64,000 nucleotides of DNA from NCBI RefSeq assembly GCF_000417875.1, contig NW_006920884.1:306257-370256 (forward strand). The letters are read 5' to 3'. Every line of letters starts with the position of its first letter. Positions within the stretch are counted from its first letter, which is position 1. This DNA is from Pseudozyma flocculosa PF-1 (Eukaryota > Basidiomycota > Ustilaginomycetes > Ustilaginales > Ustilaginaceae). Position numbers and translations under genes: made by a program. The notes below the pieces were generated by a model. That model saw only the letters and a list, made by a program, of their open reading frames with translations, did not search any database and had not been told where the DNA came from. Positions 42,974-55,160 of the stretch are shown here, piece by piece.

Positions 42974-43844
42974 CTACCGACGACCCACTCTCCTCTTGGA
43001 GAGCTCCTTCTCCCTCTTCTCCTCGAGCAGCCTCTGTTGCTTGATGACGTTGCCGATGCCGGCGAGCCTCCTGTCGTCGTCGCGGAGGTAGTAGAGCTTG
43101 GCCCGGCGTGTCCTGCGCAGCTTGCCCGACTTGTCGTTCTTGCCCGCCACGGCCTTCTGCACCACGCGGACGTCCTTGAGCAACGGCGAGTAGAGGTTGA
43201 ATCGCATCTCGACGCCGAGCTTGACCACCAGGTTGCGCAGCACAAACGACGTCGACACGCCGCGACGTCGGATGGCGAGGAGGACGCCCGAGAAGGACGA
43301 GAAGCCCGTCTTGAGCGGCGAGGTCCACGTCTCTACGACGAGGACCGAGCCGGGAGGGATGCGGTCCGGCGAGTCGCGGTCAAACAGCTTGGTCAGGCGG
43401 TTGTCCGGGTCGTAGCGCGCCCGGAGGTCGGCATGGACGCGCGGCATGACGCCGTTGAAGATGGTCTTGGGAGCTGGTGGCGGCTTCTTGCCCACCTTGG
43501 TCGACTGGAACTGGGGTTGCCCGGGCACGATGGCGTTGTCGGAGAAGGGGTAAGGTTTGGCTGCGGGGGGACAACGGCGATGAGGAACAGGTCAGAGGCA
43601 AGAGCCAGCGGAGTGTCAGCATGCGTCGAGAGGATGCGGTCGGCGCCTAGGACCCCGGCGTGGGACGGGCGGCATGCTAACCTGGCGTGTGCTTGGCATT
43701 GTCCTGCTTTGATGTGGTCGAGAGCAGCCGCCTGGAGGTCGACGGGCCGGCTTCGCAGGAGGTCCGCGCCGCAACAGCCGCAGAGGAGCTGCTCAGATTG
43801 AGCGAGCGGAAGAGCGACGCAAGCTGTCGCTGCGACGAAGCCAT
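42974..43844 (-). CDS. IMG1: Mitochondrial large-subunit ribosomal protein bL19m
   Basis: Mitochondrial L19-family protein (yeast Img1), about 249 residues. Exon 1 is 43682-43844 and exon 2 is 42974-43560, joined through an alanine codon (donor GTTAGC, acceptor CCGCAG). The N-terminus is a mitochondrial presequence (MASSQRQLASLFRSLNLSSS, later SRRLLSTTSK). The conserved core contains RIPPGSVLVVETW, FSSFSGVLLAIRRRGVSTSFVLRN, GVEMRFNLYSPLLKDV and RRAKLYYLRDD. The ATG at 43844 is chosen because it heads the presequence. An upstream in-frame start is not ATG. The donor is weaker than its neighbours in this window. It shares a divergent promoter region with Not3. Confidence 0.94.
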
Positions 43845-44587
43845 GGTGATGCTGCCGCGGTGGGGTCGCGGGTCGGACGACAAGTGATGGCGCGGAGCAG
43901 CACTAGTGGCCGGTCGAAGTCGGTCTGTACCGAGGCGGACGGGGAAAAGCTCGACCTAGGATTGAGCTACAGCTGGCTGGTGATGTTCTAGCGATATAGC
44001 GATGGAACGTGGCTGAACGGGTTCGGTTGGTCGAGATATGGCTGGGTCGACAAAGGGTGCGATGGGGGTGAGTGTTGGTGATGGCGGCGAGAGCGACCAG
44101 GGGCGGTGGGTAACGGCAAGCCAAGAGCGGCAGCGGCGGCGGCCCCGTTTTTTCTTCGCGCGGCGCCTCTCCCGCCCGAGAAAATGTGAGCGGGGTGATC
44201 GCATTGGTCCCTGGCCGCTGGCTAGCTGGGTCCAGGCGCAGCCAGCCAGCAGCCTTCCCCCACCGCCATTCACATCACCTTAACCCGACCATCACCATCG
44301 CCACCGCCACCGCCATCACCGTCACCATCGCCATCGCCATCACCACCATCATCCGATTCCAAACCTAGCACATCGAAACGCTCCGCTCAGGCTGGATCGA
44401 GCGCCCATCCGGAGCACCGATAACGCCATCACTTCCGCCGCCAACCTCCACCGCCTCGACGCAGCCTCCACCTCCGTTGGCTGGCGTCACCCTATCCTCC
44501 CCAACACCTGGCTTCAGCGGCTCGTATCTCTCCGCTGAAAGTCGCAATCCTTTCCTCTGCGAACACCAGCCGCTTGCACCAGTCACG
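43845..44587. promoter_or_regulatory. Divergent promoter of bL19m and Not3
   Basis: 743 bp between divergent start codons. The right part (about 44275-44355) is a tandem-like CACCATCGCCACC tract in the Not3 leader. No TATA box was recognised. Confidence 0.5.
44280..44355. repeat. CAC/CAT/CGC trinucleotide-like tract
   Basis: Degenerate repetition of CACCATCGC and CACCGCCAT units in the leader of the Not3 gene. Confidence 0.65.
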
Positions 44588-47500
44588 ATGGCGGCAAGAA
44601 AGTTGCAAAGTGAGGTTCGGCACGGGCCACATCGACCATCCGGCATGGAAGACCTTGCGGCGACTTGCTTGATGCCGGTGGATGATCCGACGCACGGCTC
44701 CAACGGCCATGGCGACTTGCTTTGTCTGGCCGGCGATGTCGATTGCTGACGCTCCGAGCTTGTACCATTGCCCTGCCCTGCCCTGCCCTGATCTCTCCTT
44801 GCTTGGCCCTGCCCTCCTCCGCAGCCGAGATCGACCGGACCTTGAAGAAGGTCGCGGAAGGTGTCGAGATCTTCGAGGGCCTCTATGAGAAGCTTCAGCA
44901 GTCGTCGAATCACACGCAGAAGGAGAAGCTCGAGTCCGACCTCAAGACTCAGATCAAGAAGCTGCAAAGGCTCCGGGATCAGATCAAGACCTGGCTGCAG
45001 AGCAACGATATCAAGGACAAGAAGCCGCTGCTCGACAATCGCAAGCTCATTGAGACGGTGAGTCGCCTTAGCAGCATCTGGTCCGGGCGGACCGCCTCGT
45101 TCCAAGCCCTGGGCGGCCCCCACTGACCCTCTCGTCGCTCTTCCCTGCGTCTGTCAATGTTGCTCTTACTGCAGCAAATGGAGCGGTTCAAGGCGTGCGA
45201 AAAGGAGATGAAGACCAAGGCCTTCTCGAAAGAGGGCCTTATAGCAGCCGCCCGGCTAGACCCGCGCGAGAAGGCCAAGATGGAGATGTCCGACTGGCTC
45301 TCGGGCATGGTCGACGAGCTCTCAAGACAAGTCGAGACGACCGAGGCCGAGATCGAGGTCACGCTCGGCTCCAGCAAGAAGAAGAAGGGCAGCGCTAAAG
45401 ACGAGCGAGTCTCGGCCATGGAGAACCAGAACGACCGGCGAAATTGGCACATCTCCAGGCTCGAGATCCTCCTTCGGATGCTCGAGAACGGCAACCTCGA
45501 AACGGATCGCGTCGAGGGGATCAAGGACGACATCGCCTACTTTGTCGAGAGCAATGCTGTGAGTCGATCGAGCCTGGCCTGCGTCGGCGGTCCACCGACG
45601 CGGTCGGAGCGGCACCGAAGCCGATCGAGCGCTGACCGTCTTGACGCCTTCGTTGGTCTGTCCGGTGCCTCTGCCCTGCCCCGCGCGCTCGGTGCTTGCT
45701 GCAGGAAGAGGACTTTGAGGAGGACGAAGGCATCTATGACGAGTTCAACCTCGACGACGAGGAAGAGGCGTTCGGTCTGAAGGATAACGACGACCTCCAA
45801 AGCAGCCACGACGGCGCATCTCTCGCTGACGGTGAGTCGCGTCGAAGAGCGAGCCACGACGCGCCCGTGACATCGCTGCTCGCGTTGCTGAAGCCGATGT
45901 GTATTCCTGCCGCGCTGCATGCCGTCCTGTTCCGGATGATCCAGTCGACGCCTCGCCGAAACCAAACGCCACGCCATCAAAGGCGAGGCGAGACAGCGAG
46001 GTCGAGATGAAGAAGGACGAGTCGCCGGCACCGTTGGCAAAGAAGGTCTCGAAAAAGCAGCCGAGCGAGCCACCAGCATTGCCAAAGGAGAAGGCGGTGC
46101 CAGCCGCCAACTTTGCGCAAGCGAAAGCTCCGACGTCACAGGCTTCGGTCACCTCACCACCAAAGGCACCGAGCGCCGCACCGCTTCCGCCGATCCGATA
46201 CGCGGCCGCCGCCGCGGCAGCCGTCGCACCTACCGCCACGTCCAACAGCACCGCGCAGCCGGGCGCGCCAGGGTCCAGCACAGATCCAACGGCGGCCTCT
46301 CCGCCGCCATCATCTGCGGCGGGCACCGCGGATCAGCCTTCGGAAGCGACGACGGCCGCATCCCCGGCACTCTCGAACGCGCACAGCGTGTCGCAGCAGG
46401 CATCTGCCGCCTCGCATCCGACATCGGTTCATTCGACACCGGCGGTGGACCACGCCAAGGCGGCGTCGCAGCTGGCTGAGAGCGGCAAGGATCTAGGAGC
46501 ACGCGCTGCGTCCCCCGCACCGCCAGGCCTCGCCAAGGCAGAGACCCCGGCGACCGCAGCGGCGTCGACCACCAACGGAAACGGCAACGGCGCCGAAGNN
46601 NNNNNNNNNNNNNNNNNNNNNNNNNNNNNNNNNNNNNNNNNNNNNNNNNNNNNNNNNNNNNNNNNNNNNNNNNNNNNNNNNNNNNNNNNNNNNNNNNNNN
46701 NNNNNNNNNNNNNNNNNNNNNNNNNNNNNNNNNNNNNNNNNNNNNNNNNNNNNNNNNNNNNNNNNNNNNNNNNNNNNNNNNNNNNNNNNNNNNNNNNNNN
46801 NNNNNNNNNNNNNNNNNNNNNNNNNNNNNNNNNNNNNNNNNNNNNNNNNNNNNNNNNNNNNNNNNNNNNNNNNNNNNNNNNNNNNNNNNNNNNNNNNNNN
46901 NNNNNNNNNNNNNNNNNNNNNNNNNNNNNNNNNNNNNNNNNNNNNNNNNNNNCAGGAGTGGTCCAGCCCGCCGGCGGTGGAGCGGGGACACCGGCGCAGC
47001 AGGCGGCGGCGCAAAAGCAGGCGGGCACCGAAGCAAGGCTGCCGAGCTCGCTGACCGACCTAGTGTCGTCGTTCGAGTCGGCCAAGCAAAAGTCGATGCG
47101 CCGGGACAGCAACCTGACGTCGGTGCACAAGTCGCTCGAGTCGAGCTTCATGAACGTGCCCGAGCCGCTCGACTCGGACAAGCCCAAGTACTACGTGCCC
47201 AAGAACCCGTTCCCGACGCCGGCCTACTACCCGCAGGCGCCCGCGTCGGTGTTCGACAACCCGGCGCTCTATTCCAAATTCGACGTCGAGACGCTCTTCT
47301 ACATCTTCTACTACCAGCAAGGCACCTACCACCAGTACCTGGCGGCCAAGGAGCTCAAGAAGCAGAGCTGGCGCTTCCACAAGCAGTACCTCACCTGGTT
47401 CCAGCGCCACTCGGAGCCGCAGGCCATCACCGACGAGTACGAGCAGGGCGTCTACGTCTACTTTGACTGGGAGGGCTCGTGGTGCCAGCGGAAGAAGAGC

Positions 47501-47669
47501 GACTTCCGGTGAGTGTGCTGCCGTCTCCGCCGCCGCCGCCGCCGCCGCCAATGCCGTTGACCGCGAGGTCGCACACAGAAACTGACGAGTGCCGCGGGCC
47601 GGCGTACCCCTCCTCGCGCATCTTTTCTCTCCCCACAGATTCGAGTACCGGTGGCTCGAGGACAACTGA
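44588..47669 (+). CDS. NOT3: CCR4-NOT complex subunit Not3/Not5
   Basis: Subunit of the CCR4-NOT deadenylase and transcription-regulatory complex. Six exons: 44588-44609, 44825-45057, 45175-45558, 45705-45831, 45945-47508 and 47639-47669. All phases agree. The first exon is 22 bases (MAARKLQ and one base), continuing with [19 protein letters not shown], the Not3 N-terminal coiled coil. [26 protein letters not shown] [20 protein letters not shown] and an acidic DDEEEAF block follow. A long Ala/Pro/Ser linker contains a run of 355 N. The C-terminal NOT box has [36 protein letters not shown] and YVYFDWEG, and ends [11 protein letters not shown] across the last intron. Length is about 786 if the gap estimate is right. 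The frame is preserved on both sides of the gap. Confidence 0.95.
46598..46952. other. Assembly gap of 355 N inside Not3 exon 5
   Basis: Unknown sequence within the low-complexity Ala/Pro/Ser linker of Not3. A repeat-rich linker is a likely cause. The number of missing residues is uncertain. Confidence 1.
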
Positions 47670-50600
47670 ACACCTCGTCGTCCCGTTTGGCGCCACCCGG
47701 ATCGCTGTCGATGCAGCCCGGCACCGCGACAGACCTGTAGCATTCTCCCAACGAGGCACGCCGCTCGTCGGCATTCCTCGCATCTTTCCGCGACTCGACA
47801 ACGGCGACTCGCTCGGCCGGCGTGCGGCCAAGCCTGCTTCCTCTACGTCGAGCAAGAAGCGGCACCACCACCGCGCGCCGGCCGACATCAAGCCGTTTGT
47901 AATCGTATCCCGTTCCTTGGCCTTCACGGTGAAATCACGCCTCCCTTTACCCATCGCCGGTCGTCATCGCTGTCGTTGTTGTCGACGTCGCCTTCCCACG
48001 TTCCCGTCCTTTGACCTGGGATTCTTCGGGAGTCTGCTTCCGAAGGGTTCGCCGCGGCATCGATGGGCGGCCCATTGATCAGGTGAGGTGTAGAGACCGT
48101 GCCGACTTCCCTGGCCCGCCTCGACGCGCCCGCGTGACTCTGTTGAGGGGCGCTGTGATGCTAGGCCCGATTATAGACCCAACTAGGGGAGAGGAGACCG
48201 CCTGCATCCATACTAGACGCGCAGCGTTGGCAAGCAAGCACGGCCCGCCTGGCGGTGCCGCGGTCCGTCGTCTGCGGCACCGCCTTTGGATCGTTGCATA
48301 GGCCTTTGCAGGCTTCATCTGTATCACCGCACCATGGTCGGATGTCTCGGAGCCTTTGATCCGGGACTTTGTTGAAGCTGATCTCGCCTTCACGGAGCGG
48401 CGACCCGATGGTGCAAAATGAGCAAGATGGTCAAGCTCCCGACATCCTCACTTCTCGGGACGGCTACTGGACTTTCATTGGGCGTCGAGGATGACTGACA
48501 TCCGACCCTCGATCTCATCTCGTCGTCGTCCTCACTCTGGGTACTGGGCGTAGCGTTCTCCATCTAGGCTGACCTGAACCTGAACGTGAAAGGGAGCAGT
48601 GAGTCTTGTCTGCTCAGTCCCTCGGTCTTGCTACTTCCGCACCGCCGCATACCTGAGCTCGCAGCGCAACAGATTAAAGCACCTCCGACGCATCGCAACC
48701 TTCCCCCTGCGCGGCGAAAGTTGGCGCATGGACACACACAAGCTCGACACGGTGCGTGGTGACAGATCCGAGGTGTCGGCGGGAAGAACGAGAGCCGGCA
48801 ACCGCGCAGACCAAGCTAAGCTCAAGCTGTTTGGTACACATATAGCTTCAGGCGAGGGTGGCGCTATATTGCCACTCTATCCTATGCAATGCAGAAGCAA
48901 GCTCTGCGGCAGAGTGGGTTGGCCAGCGCACCCGCACGCACGTCTGTAGGGCCATGGTACGGCAGGCGGGCGGGCCGGCCGGCACCTAACGGTTGTCAAG
49001 TGGTGGTGTCTCGACTCGAACGTCTTAACTTCCTGGTTCAAGCTACGACGCCCCCAAACGGCTTCCACGGCGAGCCGTGACCTGATCCCGCAAAGTCACA
49101 GCTGGCAAGGCACCCAACCCACCCAAAAGCGAGCCGGTCGCGGAGATCCGACGAAAGAGATGGGACCTAGGCGTAAGGCAACCAACGGTACGGTAGGTGT
49201 GTGGCAGCACACCAGGTTACCTACGTCACGTTCCTTGTTTGTTGTTGTCGTTGCTGACGGAGTTTGCGTGCCCACAGCCTTGCTTGCTTGCTTGCGCCGC
49301 ACGGCTAGCGCAGAAGGCGGCGCCATGGCAACCGAATCCACCGGAAGCCGGTCCTGCTGGTCGTCTCTCCGTACTTGTCTCCGATGGAAACCGGGAAGAC
49401 GGGGGAGGTTTCGAGGTGTGCGCACGCCAGCGATAGCCGGTTGGCCAGCAAGCAGGCCAGGTGCGCAAGCTAAGGATACGGTGCCCAGTCCCTTCCTTTG
49501 TCGCCGTCCGTTCCGCAGCTGGACACCCGCAGCAGAACAGAGTGTGTGTAGAACGTGCGTCTTCATGGACCAGGCGTTCAGATACGCCCACCAGCATCTC
49601 CGACGCACGGACGCACACACGCACGCTGCGCTCTTCAGCCGCAACGTAACCGGCCCGCATGCCGCACGTCCTGCTGTATGTAGGTCGATGTGCTGTCGAT
49701 CCCTCGTTTGCGTCCTATCTCCCCCGCTTTCCACCTCATGTGTGGCTTCCCACTCTTACTCCAATTCATCGAGCAGGCCTAACTAGGGCTCATCTAAGAA
49801 GGATGGGTGGCTATTTCCGTCGCTCCCCGCCTCTCGCCTCTGAGCCACAGCCGTTTTGGTACGGTCATGGGGCGCGGCAAGCTAAGGTCGAGGCTAGCGG
49901 CCCGGTTCCTATCCAATCAAGGATTGGCAGTTTAAGAGCTTGCGACCGGTATGCTCGCAATTTAGTCGGAGTCATGGCTAGGCCAGGGCGCCTCAATCGA
50001 CTCCGGGCAAGCGATGAGGGTTCCATGAGAATCCTCCGGCGGTGCCTGCGAATCACGCACAAACGGAGCGCGCCGCCGGACCTCCTCTGCGTATGAGAGA
50101 GGCTCTCTGCTGGCCGTCCAAGGCAAGCTACGGCGGTGATCAGTCCTACCTCTGCCTCCTCGCCAGCAGCCTGTCGTCACCACCTTTCTCTCTCTCTCTC
50201 GATCGGCAAGGTCGAGCTTGCTGCTTGCGGGCAGGGCGTCTGGCGAGATGTCCGCCGCCGCTGCACCACGCTGCTTGCTGTCAGGGGACAAGCACATGTG
50301 CAAGCAAAGCAAGGCAAGCACCCCCTCGTACGTCCCTCTCACGTTGGACGAGATGCAGATCTCAGGGGGCCAGGGGCTCGGACGTCACACGCCCGACATA
50401 CTTGGAAAACAGTGTCCAGCCCATCCTAGCCGTGCGCCCGCAGACGATGCGATGTGCTGGGTAGGCAGGTACATCGAGGTACCTGGGTACCGGTATGCTG
50501 GGCGTCACTAGGTACTCTTTCGTCCCTTGGTTCTGGCAACTGCCGCAGCGGCACTGACGCGGCCGAGGGGTCTGGCAGGCCAGCCTGCTCGCACGCTGTG

Positions 50601-51290
50601 GAGCAGACCGGCCCGCTACAGATGGCTCACGCCTTGACCGGGGCGCTGCCTCGGAACGTTCTGCGAGCGCTGCCGCAGCAGCTGCGACCAGAATGGCCCC
50701 AGAGAACAATACGGGCAGGGCTCTGAATGGGGCCGAGTGCAAGGCGCCCCTAGGCAAGGCTTTGCCGCACGAGGCCAGGTCAATTGCGAATTCACACAAC
50801 ACGGGGTCCCCAGCAGACGAGCAGGCGATGCGGAAGCGAGAGGGGAGTGGCGAGTCAGACTCGCCACCACATACAGTACATCATGTAGCTGCTGCTGCTG
50901 CCTGCGCCGCTACGAACCAATTTAACAGGCTGAGCTCGTGTTGATCTACGGGCGGACGTCGTGTGGCTTGCGACGGTACATACGCTACGGCGATCGTCGG
51001 CGCACCACCACGTCCACTGGGGCTGCCTTACGGTTTGACCAGGTCAAGGGGCCGAGGAGCGAGGACCGGGCAGGGTTATCCTGCCGAGCTGACAGTGCCT
51101 TACCTAGCTGTACCTAGCGAGGAGGTGAATTTGGCTGCGCCCAACCCCTCTCTGACCGACGTTCGGCAAAACCGAGGTCAGTGGAGCGACCGAGCGAGCC
51201 AACCAGCAAGCTAAGCAGGGCAGGCTCAGCTCGTCACGCTCGCCACGTTTGACGAGGGGTAACGGATCAGCCGTGCGTGCGGCTGGGTCG

Positions 51291-51311
51291 CTTGCTTGCT
51301 TGCTTGCTTGC
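51291..51311. repeat. CTTG tetranucleotide tract
   Basis: Five head-to-tail copies of CTTG in non-coding DNA. Confidence 0.85.
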
Positions 51312-53717
51312 CGCCCCATATGCACCCGCACATGCACGTGGGCGTGCAGGCGATCCTGCAAAACACCGACCGACGCACGGCGCCAAGGCCTCGCAAGCCG
51401 GCCTGGCAAGCACACCAGCAGCAAAGAAGCCAGCCAAGAAGAGGTGCCCACCTACCCGCTCGCCTGTCTCATCATCTTCCCAGCCTTAGCTTGATTGGCC
51501 TGTCTTGACTCTTTGCCACCACCACCACGCGCTATCTCCCCTCGCCACCACCCCGACCCGTCACGCTCACCCAGGCACGGCGTCTTCCGTGTAGGCACCG
51601 CAGTACCTACAGTAGCCTGGCCTGGCCTGGCCTGTAGCTGCCTGTACGCCTGGCTGCCTCCTGCTTGCGTGGCCGGCATTGCTGGTCTCGGCAGTCGACG
51701 ACCCCGCAGCGGCCCAATGAGCCGCGCTGCTGCCCAGGACTAAGACAAGCAGGGCGATCGAGGCGAGCTCAAGCTCGCTCGCTCGCTCGCCCGCCCTTCT
51801 CCAGTGATCTGGAACGGCCAAGAGCTCCAAGACGTCTGTGGACCCATCGCATATCGACATCGTCGCTCTACGGCGACTTACAGTAGCTTCTTGGCTTGCC
51901 TTGACGCCGCCACATCTTTCGAGCCAATCACTGAGCCCCCTTTGCTACGCAGCCTCGTCGATAAAATGGGCGAGTTCCGAGCGACACCGTCCATCGCTTG
52001 CGCTTGATCTTTGCCACGAGACGGATCGTCCACGCCGAGACTCCACGGACTCATCGGCGATGACCTCGCACATGGTCGTCTGTGCCGGTCGCCAAGCACA
52101 CTGCGCCGAGCGCCCACTCTGACATGGCCCTGCCCGATCGACATCCGCAGCCTAGCCTGCTGTGCTTGCTTTTCGAGGGCGTGACACATGCTCGCCTCGT
52201 CTTGCAGACAACCTCGGACGTCTGGCAGCCGGCCGCCGTCAGGGAGCTGCCGTGCGTGCTCAGCCGCGATCTTTGCGGTCATGCCCCACAGGACCCTGCC
52301 TGCCCGGTGGTTGCGAGACGGTCACCCCGGCGCCGCATCCGCACGAGGACGAGGACGGGGAAACATCGATCATGCCGACCGGCCGCCGACAACGCCCTAG
52401 CCTGCCTGCTCGCTTGCCTGCCTGCCCACCTGCGCCGTAACCTCCAGCGATGGCTCAACACCTTGTCCCGCCCCGGTCCCCGGAAGCACAGTCGCAGTAC
52501 GGGAGGGTTCCGCAGCATCGGGTTATTCACAACGAGCGCGGCAAGGCACGCTGTGCAGGTCCTCGCCATACGAGCTAGGGCTAGACGCGACGTGGCCTCC
52601 TGGGCACGCATCGGCGACAACCGCAGCAGCAGATGGTGCTTTGCCGGTTCCTGGCGGGTACGCCTTGGCCCCCATCCGATTTGCCGTGAGTGGTTCGTCC
52701 CGTATCGCCAGCACCACGGACGACGATTGACGATGTCCCACCGATACAGGCTAGTGTGCTACCTTTTGCCTTGAATCACACACTACCCCCTTCGCTCGGG
52801 TCTCACCCATTCATCGTGTGCACAGTGGTGTGTAATTGGTCGCCGATCTCGATCGGCGGAGCCCTGTGATCGGTTCTGGTACTCACACGCCTGACCCTGT
52901 CCGTGGTGCGGCGTGCCATTGGAGACAGCTGTCGCAGGCACGACCCAACGCCCACCACTGCGGTGCTTGGCAAGCGGCGTCGACGGTGAGGGGATGCACG
53001 CTCGGGGTTGCCGCGGCAGCATGACGGTCTCGCTGCACACGGGCCCCATACATATGTTCCGACTCGGTCGAGCCGCCCGCTTCGGACCAGGCGGTGCCAT
53101 CATTGTGCTCGGCCTGTCAGCCTTTGGGTCGGTCCCGTCTGCGGCATTCATGAGCGGTGGCAGTACGTGTCAGCTCAATCCGTCTATCTGCTCATTGAGC
53201 GCTGACCGCCTACCGCTCGGATCGCAAGCGGCGCCACGCCCTTGAGCGAAAACCCACACATGCCCGACAGCGGGACGAAGGAGCGGGCTGGCGGGAAGTT
53301 GTCACAGATTCGTCTATGGGCCTGTGGATTTCCGGTCCTGGGTTCATGACAAGCACGTAGAGAGCAGAAGTGATAAAGCAAGGTATTGCCCCCTTGGGCT
53401 GAGGCGGTCATCGTACGGAGCTAAACTCACTCTCCAGCTGATAGCGAGCGAGCGAGTTCACGTCGTTCGGCGAGCGCCGGCCCCCCACGTTACGTCGGTT
53501 CGGGCCGAGATCGAGGGTCGCTTCTTGCGCCCTGCCCAGAGTAGCCTCGGCGAGGGCAGCCCGGCCAGCCAGCCGGCCGGCCAAGATGCTGGGCGTAAAA
53601 CTGCCGACCGACGACGCCGACGCCGCCCCGCTAGTGCGCTCCTGGCGAGACACCGCGTTTCAGGGTGCGCCAGCAGCTGCCGGTACACGAGCAGGCCAGG
53701 CTAGGGTGGAAAGAAAC

Positions 53718-53727
53718 CCTGGCCTGG

Positions 53728-53759
<32 letters not shown>

Positions 53760-53760
53760 G
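53718..53760. repeat. CCTG tetranucleotide tract
   Basis: About ten near-perfect copies of CCTG (with GGCCTGGCCTG at its start) in the gene-poor region. It is the longest such tract in the window. Confidence 0.88.
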
Positions 53761-55116
53761 GCTCGCAGCCCTCGAGGTCACCAGCCTGCGTGAGCAACTT
53801 TTTGCCCGCCGCCGGGTGAAACGAGGCACGCCCGCTACAGCGGAACGGCACGGCACGGCCGGCCGGCCGGTTGGGTCTGCTCGAGCAAGCAAGAAACGTC
53901 ACGAGGCCGACCGTTGCCTCATCTCGACCCGATCATGTACGGCGCAGACCAGCGAGACCGGCGTTGAGTAGGCCGCGCGCACCATCGCCACCATAGGCGG
54001 AGAACGACCGACGCTCTCAACGGTCAGCCTCGCCGTCAACTGGCTCTCTCGCCGATCATTTCACTTGCTCCAGGCAGGTGTGGGTGGCACGCGCGACGGG
54101 CAGCCATGAAGATGTACAGTTAGAGGGCGTTTGCAGATACAGTGGCCTGTGGCTTCTGGGGTTTCTCATGCTGAACTCGTCCCCCGACGATCCTGTACGG
54201 CGATGTTTGCCACCTGCTGCTGCTGCTGCTGCTGCTGCGCCTACGTACGACGACAGACAAGCTAGGGCGAGGCGAGGATGACTGCGTGTTTAGCCGTCCA
54301 AGCGGGGTTCGCCTGGCGACGCGCGAGGCTTCGGCTCGAGGGCTGCAGCACCTTGAGCGCAGCGCTTGCTTGCTGCCTGTTGACGGGGGCGGGTCCGCTG
54401 CTGGCCTGACCTGCGTCGCCGCCGGAGCCCCCCTCTGGAGCTTGCTTTTGACAAGCATCGATCCATCACCAGGTGGCTGGTGGCGAGCTCCGCCTAGCGT
54501 GCGCGAGAATCAAATAACGGAACACCCCCCAGGCGCCCTATGTACTGCGACCGTCCCCCGCAAACGACATCACCTGGCGCGCCCAGTTGTCCTTGATGAC
54601 CCTGCCTATGCTGGGTATGTACCGGTTCTTGCACCGGTAGCCTGGCCTACCTGCTTGCTTCCCGCTCGTGGAGGGGGTCGGGTAACCACGCACCTCGCCG
54701 GCCGTCTTCGCCGCGCTGCCCGCGTGCCTCGCCCGCACACCTCACTCAGCCTCCTGCAGACGGGCAGGCGCCGGGGGCGGTCCGAGGAAGTCGTATCGGC
54801 GCGGTGCGTGCGGTTTCGCTCGAGGCGCGCTGCGCTGCGTGGCCGTTGCCTTCCAAAGCGCCGTCTAGCGTTGATTTTCCAACGCCCGCGCATGGAGCGA
54901 GGCCCCTTTGTCCCGGCGCTCGCCGCCTGCCCGGCTGCTTGCCTGCTCAACGACTCTCTCTCGCTCGCTCGCTCGCTCGCACGCCCGCTCGCCCATCACC
55001 CTGATCTGGGATGCTTGGATGCATGCTTGCTTGCTTAGCTTTGTGTTGTCCGGCAGGCCGCCGTCGTCCCGCCCCGCGTTTGAGTTGCCCACCTCGGATG
55101 GGCGCCGTCCTATTCT

Positions 55117-55160
55117 CCTGCTGCCGCTGCTGCTGCTCTTGCTGCTGCTGCTGCTGCCGC
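55117..55160. repeat. CTG trinucleotide tract
   Basis: CTG units with a few substitutions. In one frame the tract would read as poly-Leu and in another as poly-Cys, producing spurious frames. Confidence 0.75.

Noticed and set aside
49012..49055. tRNA-like B box (GGTTCAAG context)
   Set aside because: The box deviates at its last conserved base and no matching acceptor stem or A box could be paired around it.
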